DNA from: Solemya velum gill symbiont
Lineage (GTDB): Bacteria > Pseudomonadota > Gammaproteobacteria > Chromatiales > Chromatiaceae
Length of the DNA stretch: 64,000 nt
Assembly (NCBI RefSeq): GCF_000787395.1
Contig: NZ_JRAA01000003.1
Span: forward strand, 434,001 to 498,000
Direction of reading: 5' to 3'
Shown: positions 46,119 through 53,050 of the stretch, one piece after another
How positions within the stretch are numbered: the first letter of the stretch is position 1
How the letters are laid out: the number at the start of each line of letters is the position of its first letter
Notes under the pieces: generated by a model
What the model was told of the DNA's origin: nothing
What the model saw: the letters and a program-made list of their open reading frames with translations, nothing else
The model's database searches: none
Position numbers and translations under genes: made by a program

Positions 46119-46263
46119 ACGGTAAAAACGGTAAAACGGTGGGGGCGTCATATATGCCCAAAAGAGAATAATAATAAATATATATAGTTTATACAGTTTT
46201 AACTCTCTATCCCTTGGTACTGCTAGGATTTATAAACGGTATTGACCACCGTTTATAAACCGT
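46119..46263. other. ACGGT repeat cluster: candidate replication origin
   Basis: Three ACGGT units spaced 8-9 bases (46119, 46128, 46136), an AT-rich stretch (ATAATAATAAATATATATAG), a perfect 10-bp inverted repeat TATAAACGGT/ACCGTTTATA (46231-46240/46248-46257) and another ACCGT at 46259. It lies directly downstream of the DUF3987 replication-type gene. Iterons, an AT-rich box and an inverted repeat next to a primase-like gene are the parts expected of an origin. Confidence 0.55.
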
Positions 46264-46295
46264 CCATCCAGTTTATTAACAAAAAGATTGGCTAA

Positions 46296-48758
46296 CTACT
46301 CTCTAACCTCACCCAGCCACTGATAAGTTGAACCGCGCCCGCCTTTCAACTCGACAACTTCACCGCAAGTGTGTAGCTGCTGAATGACTTCCTGTTGCAT
46401 TCTGGTTGGCATCTTCCGGAATGACGCACAGTTTTCTCGCAGTCTGGCATGAGAGATTTTTGAGCCCTTATTGATAAAATGTTTCTTGATCGTCTGCCTG
46501 GTCTGCTCAACAGTTTTGACGAATTCGCCAGCACCGAATCCTCCTTCAAGCTGCACAACGTGCATGAAGTGCTGAAACAACTGCTCGCGTATGTACCAGG
46601 CCTTGTCGATATGTTCAGCAGTCACAGCAGGGTTATATCGCTCCTCGCTCAATGCCATTAGCGTTGCAATCTTGATCACCTGTTCACCAATACGGTTGGC
46701 TGAGTTATTCGGCATACTGGTTTTCATTGGCTCAAATATCGCCTTGTCCAATTCCTCGAATCGCTCTCCACCACCAGCGCCCCAAGGAATAGTCCCTTTG
46801 CCCTTAGCAATCTCCTTGTATGGAGTGCTGTCTGTTGTCAGTAAATTCATATTCCAGTCATTGCGTAAGCGGTCATAGTTCTTCACCGGCAAATTGGGCG
46901 TTGCATACACCATACAGCGACCGATCAGCCCCTTATCACCCGATTGAGCATTAAGTGCTGTCACTATCTCGGCAGGCGTTGAAAAGCCTAATATCGACAC
47001 TGCAGGCTGATAGAGCGTGCAATACTTCTTCGTCATTGCATCGGTTGGGTTGATCTGGAATTTCTCCGAATAGAGCTGCAGAAGCAAGTCCTGCATCTCG
47101 GCCTTGTACTGATTGCCCTTGTCGTTGTGCAAGTGCTTGTGGAATTCATCATCCATCAGCAGGATTGTAAAGCCCTCTCGATACTTACCTGCTTCGATCA
47201 GGCTGTTTGCTTCTCTAGCAGCATTATCGCCTTCAATCTTATGCTTGTGAATGACAGCACCAATCTGTTTGTTTTGTAGTGTAGTGTGCAGCGCTTGCCG
47301 ACTTACGCCCATACCAGCTTCAAGATAACTCAACTCAACATCACGCAGTGATGCCCTCGTGGCATCCTTATAGCCATCCTTGCCGGTGCCTGATGGCATC
47401 ATCACAATGCTGTACTGGTTCAGCTTCAAGCCTGTTGGGGATATATTCCTATGCCCTGCAATCGCGCTGAAGATTGACAGTGCAGTGAATCCTGCTAGCG
47501 ATCTGGATTGATACAGCGCCTCTTTGTAGCAGAAGTCCTGAATCTCCCCCAACAGGCCGGTTAACTCAATATCTATAGGCGAGAGGGCTGATTCCTTCTC
47601 CTGGGCGATAATCTCGGCATGGGTTAATGCTTCATCAATAACAGCTTGCGCCTGCTCCTGCGCCTGTTGGGCCATATGCTCACGCTGCTGCGTATTGTTG
47701 ATAGTTAGACCTTCAGCAGTCATTAGCCGATCCCCTTCGGCTTTGAGTGCAGCGTTGCGGTCACCGTTGTAGGTGTAATACACGCACAGATCGAAAGCAT
47801 CACCAGTTCTGCCACCTTCACAAGCCATGCCGATTGCGTTGTCAGAATCGTGCGCGCTCCACCACATCCCAGACTCTTGAAAGGTCACCACACCTGCACT
47901 GCCTGAATCGCTGTTGGGGCTTATCCAGCGGTTATGTGCAACCTGCTCATAGCCATGCATCATGAGCGCATCATCGAGCGATACAGCGTTGTTGTAGGCA
48001 TCCATCGCTGTTGCACCTGTCGTGTGCTCTGAGCACTTCTGTCGTGCCTTTTCCGCCTTGCGCTTGCGCTTTGCTTTCTCTGCCTCGACCTTACTCAACA
48101 GGTCGGCTAACTCTTCACTCCAAACAGAAGGATTGAATGCGCCTGAGCCGGTCTTGGTTTTTTGTGCATAGAAAGCACCGCGATTCGGAAGATAGGCAAT
48201 CTGGTTAGCAATCTCTGTCTTTCTGTCAGGCGTGATGCCTTTTGCCTTAACCTTGTCATTGAGGATGATTGCTAACTGCTCCCAGACTTCAAACGGGACA
48301 GGCTGTGCAAGGGGGATGATAAACCGGCATTTCTGCTTATCTGCCGTTGCTGACTTACTTGTATATGCCATGTAATCAGCGCACAGGATGCTGCCTACGG
48401 CCTCGACAACATTAGTGAAGGGCATTACGCCGGGTTCGTCTATATCGAGCCACAGCGCGTAATAGAGTGCCTCTTTCTTTAGCCGGTCTGATTGGCGTGT
48501 AGCCACATCAGTAAACAGTGCCCAGGGTGCAAAGTCTTTGCCGACATCAACAGGGTTGTCGAGCATCTCGGCAATATCGGCAAAGCTGATTGTGTCGAGC
48601 TGGCGCTTCTTGTCGGTATCGTACTTGCCCTTGCCTGATGTAAGTTGTGCTTGTATCTGAACCTGATCAGCACTAAGATTGTCTTTGAAGTCAGAATTCT
48701 TGGCGGGATTCTCAGCGCCTCCATTGCCGTGGGGGCGTTCTTCTTTATGTGACATCAT
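46296..48758 (-). CDS. DUF3987 family replication/primase-helicase-like protein
   Basis: An 820-residue protein. The N-terminal half (about 60-240) resembles a primase-polymerase-like region (ALWLDIDEPGVMPF, KCRFIIPLAQPVP), and residues 250-365 contain a PriCT/zinc-like segment. The C-terminal DUF3987 part has SIVMMPSGTGKDGYK, a P-loop-like motif, TILLMDDEFHKHLH and LGFSTPAEIVTAL. Such proteins serve as replication initiators of phages and satellites. Its ATG overlaps the 57-residue gene upstream (ATGA). It is the largest island gene. Confidence 0.85.
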   Translation of the reverse strand: MMSHKEERPHGNGGAENPAKNSDFKDNLSADQVQIQAQLTSGKGKYDTDKKRQLDTISFADIAEMLDNPVDVGKDFAPWALFTDVATRQSDRLKKEALYYALWLDIDEPGVMPFTNVVEAVGSILCADYMAYTSKSATADKQKCRFIIPLAQPVPFEVWEQLAIILNDKVKAKGITPDRKTEIANQIAYLPNRGAFYAQKTKTGSGAFNPSVWSEELADLLSKVEAEKAKRKRKAEKARQKCSEHTTGATAMDAYNNAVSLDDALMMHGYEQVAHNRWISPNSDSGSAGVVTFQESGMWWSAHDSDNAIGMACEGGRTGDAFDLCVYYTYNGDRNAALKAEGDRLMTAEGLTINNTQQREHMAQQAQEQAQAVIDEALTHAEIIAQEKESALSPIDIELTGLLGEIQDFCYKEALYQSRSLAGFTALSIFSAIAGHRNISPTGLKLNQYSIVMMPSGTGKDGYKDATRASLRDVELSYLEAGMGVSRQALHTTLQNKQIGAVIHKHKIEGDNAAREANSLIEAGKYREGFTILLMDDEFHKHLHNDKGNQYKAEMQDLLLQLYSEKFQINPTDAMTKKYCTLYQPAVSILGFSTPAEIVTALNAQSGDKGLIGRCMVYATPNLPVKNYDRLRNDWNMNLLTTDSTPYKEIAKGKGTIPWGAGGGERFEELDKAIFEPMKTSMPNNSANRIGEQVIKIATLMALSEERYNPAVTAEHIDKAWYIREQLFQHFMHVVQLEGGFGAGEFVKTVEQTRQTIKKHFINKGSKISHARLRENCASFRKMPTRMQQEVIQQLHTCGEVVELKGGRGSTYQWLGEVRE

Positions 48759-48928
48759 GAGTTGCCTCCTGACTTCTTATCGGCACGTTTTTTCAGGCGA
48801 GCGTTGTATTTTCGACAAAAACGGGAATCCTCAGCCAAGATATGCGGTTGCTTAAACTTCCTGTTAGGAACGCGTCTTAAGCCGAAGTGCCAGCGGTTCT
48901 CTACATAATTTGCATCTTCGATTTTCAT
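48755..48928 (-). CDS. Small basic protein, 57 residues
   Basis: MKIEDANYVENRWHFGLRRV at the start and a basic tail RKYNARLKKRADKKSGG. It overlaps the gene before it (ATGA, 48925-48928) and the DUF3987 start after it (ATGA, 48755-48758), so translation is coupled on both sides. A GGGGGTG site lies upstream. No family recognised. Confidence 0.7.
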   Translation of the reverse strand: MKIEDANYVENRWHFGLRRVPNRKFKQPHILAEDSRFCRKYNARLKKRADKKSGGNS

Positions 48929-49212
48929 ACCACACCCCCGTGAAATTGGTCTGAAATGGCATCGATTTGCGCCATTTCTGAGCCTGTAGAGAGCGAGCTC
49001 ACCTCAGTTGATGTGGATATACCGGGTAACGGCCTAACGTCAAAAAGCGGGCAGTTTATTGAGGTGCATTTTTCGACCTGTTTTCGCCATGAACCATCTG
49101 AGTAAGGGTCATAGATACAGGAGATACAGAAAGCGTTGATTCGCCCTCTAAAACCGTCCTTTTTGACCCATTTGCTGATCAGTTCACTACGCGCCTTGTC
49201 TCGATCTCTCAT
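48925..49212 (-). CDS. Phage-type Cys-rich small protein
   Basis: A 95-residue protein with AFCISCIYDPYSDGSWRKQVEKC and INCPLFDVRPLP: a CxxC...C...C set that could bind zinc, a pattern common in small proteins of prophages and P4-like elements. Its start overlaps the AlpA-like stop (ATGA) and its end overlaps the 57-residue gene (ATGA). Function unknown. Confidence 0.75.
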   Translation of the reverse strand: MRDRDKARSELISKWVKKDGFRGRINAFCISCIYDPYSDGSWRKQVEKCTSINCPLFDVRPLPGISTSTEVSSLSTGSEMAQIDAISDQFHGGVV

Positions 49213-49388
49213 GCTGCCTCCTTTGCCTTGGCATCATGCGCATCAAGATCATCTGAATCCCAGCGAGTTACCCGCTGACCGAATTTGACTGGGGATGGCA
49301 ATAGACCATCTTTCACCCACTGCCAAACGGTTGAACGACCGATTTTATATCGTTCAGCCACCTGTTTATCGTCAATGTAATGCTTCAT
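49209..49388 (-). CDS. AlpA-like excisionase/regulator
   Basis: A 59-residue winged-HTH protein: YIDDKQVAERYKIGRSTVWQ, then WVKDGLLPSPVKFGQRVTRW and DLDAHDAKAKEAA. This is the AlpA form that activates integrase genes or serves as a directionality factor. AGGAGC precedes ATG 49388. It is the first gene of the compact four-gene run into the DUF3987 gene. Confidence 0.85.
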   Translation of the reverse strand: MKHYIDDKQVAERYKIGRSTVWQWVKDGLLPSPVKFGQRVTRWDSDDLDAHDAKAKEAA

Positions 49389-49494
49389 GTTTGCTCCTGT
49401 ATCGTGATGACCGATGTGGTCTACAGGAGTTATTAAAGTGGGGAATTACTAAATATGTGGTTTTTCTCTTTTCTCAAAGAGGGGGTGCGCTAGG

Positions 49495-49758
49495 TCAAAC
49501 TACTAACTTATCGATCAATTGCTCCCACGTTTCTATTGTTCCACTATGCACATGCCATTGATAAGCATCCAGCATTACCTTACTCCACCTATTCTTTCGG
49601 AATTTATTGTACTGGCTCTTTAATGATTCCGCCTTATCAGGCCCATGGTATGTTCCAGATTTTTCGCTTACAAATTGCGCCCATCTTTTTTGTTCAGAGA
49701 GTTGTCTATATGCGGCCTTTTTTGACAAACCCCTATCTATCAAGTCGTTCAACCTCAA
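49495..49758 (-). CDS. Hypothetical island protein
   Basis: An 87-residue soluble, basic, Trp- and Tyr-rich protein (LSKKAAYRQLSEQKRW, NKFRKNRWSKVMLDAYQWH) with no recognised family. Its start overlaps the stop of the 99-residue gene upstream, so the two form a pair transcribed away from the integrase. Confidence 0.6.
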   Translation of the reverse strand: MRLNDLIDRGLSKKAAYRQLSEQKRWAQFVSEKSGTYHGPDKAESLKSQYNKFRKNRWSKVMLDAYQWHVHSGTIETWEQLIDKLVV

Positions 49759-50029
49759 CTACGAGCGCACCTCCAGTCATACTATTCCATTTGACTGGTG
49801 GTTTAGGTTTCTTTTTCTCAGGAAGAAATTCCCTGGCAAGTGCAAGTGCCAATGAACGATACATACCAATATTTGTTTCGATTCCGTAGTAACCACAAAG
49901 TGCTTTCAACTTGTCTTCATCTTCTTTGATCCACTCGTTGATTATTTTCTTGCTTTCTTCTTCTGACAGTAATAGTCCTAACTTCCTGTCCTCGTCTCTT
50001 TTGAATGTAATGCCATGCTCTGTTTTCAT
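49733..50029 (-). CDS. Hypothetical island protein
   Basis: A 98-residue protein from ATG 50029, which begins just after the integrase stop. It is charged (GLLLSEEESKKIINEWIKEDEDKLKALCGYYG) and has a mid-helix MYRSLALALAREFLPEKKKPK. No family recognised. It is probably translated with the integrase. Confidence 0.6.
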   Translation of the reverse strand: MKTEHGITFKRDEDRKLGLLLSEEESKKIINEWIKEDEDKLKALCGYYGIETNIGMYRSLALALAREFLPEKKKPKPPVKWNSMTGGALVVEVERLDR

Positions 50030-50033
50030 TCCA

Positions 50034-51275
50034 CTATCCCTCTTTAAGGATTGGTATAACATCAGCATTATTGCTGGTAGCTAGCAGGTGACCTTCCCAC
50101 GCCTCCATGAGTCTCCTGCGTCTTTCCAGCAAGTCACCACGCTGATAGGCAGCCTCAGCCTTATTCTTAATCACGTGCGCCAGTGCAGTTTCGGCAATCT
50201 CCCTCGGATAACTTGTCATTTCGGCACACCAGTCTCTGAATGTTGACCTGAATCCATGCGTTGTGACGTCAGGATGTGTTGACTTTAATAGATTACGCAG
50301 TGACGCTTCGGATATTCCCTTGTGCCCTGACAGTCCGGGGAATACCCAACCCTCCCGCTCAAGAGGCTTCATCTGATTGAGTATCTCAATCACCTGCACG
50401 CTAAGCGGTACACGAAACTCACGTCTTGCCTTCATCCGTTCGGCAGGGATTGTCCAGATTGCCTGTTCCAGATCAATTTCATCCCAGCGTGCACCGCGAG
50501 CCTCGCCACTTCTCGTTGCAGTAAGGATAATGAACGCCAGTGCATGTGCTGCGATGGTCTCCTTCTGCTTGAGGGTTCTGAAATATTCCGATACTTCAGT
50601 GTATGGCATAGCATTGTGATGCGATACCTTCTTGATCTTGGTGGGTTTGGGCAGAATCTTATCCAGTCGGCTTTTCCATCGGGCAGGGTTTTCAGTATCC
50701 CTGTAGTGAAGAGCTGTCGCGTAATCGAGTATTGCCTCGATGCGCTGCCTCACCCTTGTTGCCGTTTCTGTTTTTGTCTGCCAGATTGGCCTGAGCGCCT
50801 CTAAAACGAGCGTCACATCCACATCTGCTACAGGGACATCGCCAAAATGCGGAAATGCATAAGATGAAAGTGTGTTTCTCCATTGATTTGCGTGCTTTGC
50901 ATTCGACCATTCGGGCTTCCTTGATTCGATATATTCTTCAGCGCATTGTCTGAACGTCTTTACCCTTGCTTTGTCTATCTGTTTTTGGGCGTGCTCTTCC
51001 TTGATCCGCAGTTTTGTATGGTCAATCGGGTCGAATCCTTGCTGGCGGAGTTCTCTACATTTTTGGGCGCTTTTGCGGGCATTTTCCAGCGATACGGTAG
51101 GGTATGACCCCAACCCCTTCTTGCGCCCCTTACCGCCTGTCTCGTAGCGATAAAACCACGATTTTGAGCCATTTCTCACCACCTGCAGATACAGACCCTC
51201 ACCGTCAGGGTACGCGCCGGGTTCTGAGAGGCGTTTTATCTTAATGTCAGTCAGCCGCTTGATTGTCTTAGCCAT
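50034..51275 (-). CDS. P4-type tyrosine integrase
   Basis: A 413-residue integrase with the DUF4102 N-terminal domain (LTDIKIKRLSEPGAYPDGEGLYLQV), a SAM-like core-binding domain (TFRQCAEEYIESRKPEW) and a catalytic domain with Arg in ATRSGEARGARW, HGFRSTFRDWC and the catalytic Tyr in KAEAAYQRGDL. It inserts DNA into tRNA 3' ends. It lies at the right end of the island, reading inward, with arm-type ATGTACGG repeats immediately upstream of its start. Confidence 0.95.
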   Translation of the reverse strand: MAKTIKRLTDIKIKRLSEPGAYPDGEGLYLQVVRNGSKSWFYRYETGGKGRKKGLGSYPTVSLENARKSAQKCRELRQQGFDPIDHTKLRIKEEHAQKQIDKARVKTFRQCAEEYIESRKPEWSNAKHANQWRNTLSSYAFPHFGDVPVADVDVTLVLEALRPIWQTKTETATRVRQRIEAILDYATALHYRDTENPARWKSRLDKILPKPTKIKKVSHHNAMPYTEVSEYFRTLKQKETIAAHALAFIILTATRSGEARGARWDEIDLEQAIWTIPAERMKARREFRVPLSVQVIEILNQMKPLEREGWVFPGLSGHKGISEASLRNLLKSTHPDVTTHGFRSTFRDWCAEMTSYPREIAETALAHVIKNKAEAAYQRGDLLERRRRLMEAWEGHLLATSNNADVIPILKEG

Positions 51276-51292
51276 GCTTGCTCCAGAATCCG

Positions 51293-51326
51293 ATGTACGG
51301 AATGATGTACGGGTTATGTACGGATT
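51293..51326. repeat. Right copy of the ATGTACGG repeats
   Basis: Three ATGTACGG units between the integrase start and attR; the first two match the left pair at 39086-39107 over 21 of 22 bases. Probable arm-type sites that also overlap the integrase promoter region. Confidence 0.65.
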
Positions 51327-51432
51327 CTAGCAGATAGTATTGGACTGTGCTGGAGGGGGTGTGATTGAATCACCAGTAAATTTATTGATATGGTGAACGA
51401 TACCAGACAGTATTGGAATTATTACAGGCGGA

Positions 51433-51448
51433 CTCACTCTCCGCCATA
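51433..51448. repeat. attR: right core repeat
   Basis: CTCACTCTCCGCCATA, identical to the end of tRNA-Ser at 39016-39031. The native tRNA terminator follows 9 bases later. Confidence 0.85.
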
Positions 51449-51456
51449 AACAAAAG

Positions 51457-51482
51457 AGCCCGACCTTGTGTCGGGCTTTTTG
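51457..51482 (+). terminator. Original chromosomal terminator of tRNA-Ser, now beyond attR
   Basis: AGCCCGAC/GTCGGGCT stem, loop CTTGT, then TTTTTG. Before the island came in it would have followed tRNA-Ser directly. Confidence 0.85.
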
Positions 51483-51905
51483 TTTATTGCCACAGAAAGT
51501 GATGAGAACCCGACAGAGGGTTCGACAATTGTCCTTTCACGCACCCTTAGCAGGGTATTCAACAGCAGTCAGCAGTTGCTGGACGTGAATAAAAAGGGTG
51601 TTTATACTTTCTATACGTGATATCTATGGGATTGGTACAGTTGGCTCGTGCGTTAGACACCGGCAATAGTCTGTTACGCTAGTGCCCAAATAGCATGTTT
51701 ACCAGGTGATATGAAAAGTACCTGACCACTTTCTTGGACGAACGGGGTTTAATAAAAGGGAAAAAATTTATAAAAACAATTAAAAAAGTGAAATTCGACA
51801 AATTTCGCCGTTAATTAGAGACCGTGAGTAATGCCAGCAGCACATAGGTGCGGCCGGTACAGGTCCCCAGCGGTTGAACATGAAATGTGTAACGGATGGT
51901 AGGCG
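51483..51905. other. Leader region of the rpfG operon
   Basis: About 420 bases with no supportable gene. It is AT-rich near 51740-51815 and should hold the rpfGC promoter. I looked for a c-di-GMP riboswitch and see no match to its conserved core. Confidence 0.35.
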
Positions 51906-53036
51906 TTGAATAAACACAAGCAAAAATCCGCAAAACCCAGGCAATCAACTAATGTTGAGCCATATGAGAATGCACGCCGGCTGAGTGTGTTGCGTCGTCG
52001 GCGCCATGTCGTGATTGTCGATGACGAATCGACTGGGCGCACCATTCTTGAAATGCTTGTCCGGAAAATTGATAGCGACCTTCAGGTAACAGGCTTCAGT
52101 TCAGCGAGCAAGGCGCTGGAGTGGCTCAAGACCAATCCTGCGGACATGATCATCACCGACTATCGTATGCCGGAAATCAATGGAGTAGAGTTCATCAGGC
52201 GTGTACGTGGCATGTCGGATTTCGAGTCCGTGCCCATCATGATGATTACTGTTGTCAGCGAAAAATCTGTTCGTTATGAGGCGCTGGATGCGGGCGCCAC
52301 CGCATTCCTGACCCGGCCAATCGACCAGATTGAATGCAGCACAAGCTGTCGTAACCTGCTTAAGATGCAGGAGCAGCAATCGATTATTCGTGACAAGGCC
52401 GACTGGTTGGCTCGTCAAGTTGACGTTGCGACCCAGCAAATCGTGTCGCGTGAACGCGAAACCCTGCTCAGACTCGGTCTGGCGGGTGAATACAGGGATT
52501 CAGATACAGGCAATCATGTACTGCGTATGGCCAAATACTCAAGAGCCATAGCCGAAGAGTTGGGCATTGCGAAAATTGAGTGCGATGACATTGAATATGC
52601 GGCACCGATGCATGATATTGGCAAAATCGGTATCCCTGATCACATTCTGCTCAAGACGGGAAAACTGACTTCAAGCGAATGGGAAATAATGAAGCAGCAT
52701 ACCGTTTTTGGCCACAACATCCTTAGCAACAGCCAGTCGCGTTACATTCAGCTGGGGTCGATCATCGCTCTCAATCATCACGAAAAGTTCGATGGTAGCG
52801 GTTATCCAAGCGGCTTGCAGGGACAGGAAATTCCCCTGGAGGCTCGTATCGTGGCGGTAGCCGACGTGTTCGATGCACTGGTGACCAAGCGACCATATAA
52901 AAAAGCCTGGACGGATGAACAAGCGTTGAACATGCTTGAACTTGAATCGGGCAATCATTTTGATCCGGAATGCGTGAACGCTTTCTTTAACCGGCTGGAC
53001 GACATCTTCCAGATTCGTGCTGAATTAACTGATTGA
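51906..53036 (+). CDS. rpfG: RpfG-like response regulator: REC plus HD-GYP c-di-GMP phosphodiesterase
   Basis: A 376-residue two-domain protein. REC: phosphoacceptor Asp85 in MIITDYRMPE; the usual LTKP lysine is arginine here (LTRP, 137). HD-GYP: MHDIGKIGIPDHILLKTGKL (HD 236-237), QHTVFGHNIL, ALNHHEKFDGSGYPSGLQG (GSGYP variant of HD-GYP) and ADVFDALVTKRPYKKAW. It degrades cyclic di-GMP after phosphorylation by RpfC. The start is probably TTG 51906 as no ATG lies before the REC domain. The stop overlaps a possible rpfC start. Confidence 0.92.
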   Translation: MNKHKQKSAKPRQSTNVEPYENARRLSVLRRRRHVVIVDDESTGRTILEMLVRKIDSDLQVTGFSSASKALEWLKTNPADMIITDYRMPEINGVEFIRRVRGMSDFESVPIMMITVVSEKSVRYEALDAGATAFLTRPIDQIECSTSCRNLLKMQEQQSIIRDKADWLARQVDVATQQIVSRERETLLRLGLAGEYRDSDTGNHVLRMAKYSRAIAEELGIAKIECDDIEYAAPMHDIGKIGIPDHILLKTGKLTSSEWEIMKQHTVFGHNILSNSQSRYIQLGSIIALNHHEKFDGSGYPSGLQGQEIPLEARIVAVADVFDALVTKRPYKKAWTDEQALNMLELESGNHFDPECVNAFFNRLDDIFQIRAELTD

Positions 53037-53050
53037 GTTTTCCACTGGAT

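Larger units (their letters stand above)
39016..51448. mobile_element. 12.4-kb integrative element in tRNA-Ser(GCU)
   Basis: Bounded by the 16-bp direct repeat and carrying a P4-type integrase gene at its right end, an AlpA-like regulator, three small ATGA-coupled genes, a DUF3987 replication-type protein and an ACGGT-rich candidate origin (about 45.2-51.3 kb), plus a left cargo part (39.3-45.1 kb) with IS30 copies, a broken receiver-domain gene, a porin, a membrane protein and a secreted protein. No capsid, tail, terminase or conjugation genes are seen, so it looks like a satellite-type or decayed island. Terminators flank both att sites. Confidence 0.85.

Noticed and set aside
39016-51448. 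Complete prophage
   Set aside because: No capsid, portal, terminase, tail or lysis genes, so only a satellite-like or decayed island is supported.
51600-51905. c-di-GMP riboswitch before rpfG
   Set aside because: No match to the conserved aptamer core could be found by eye.
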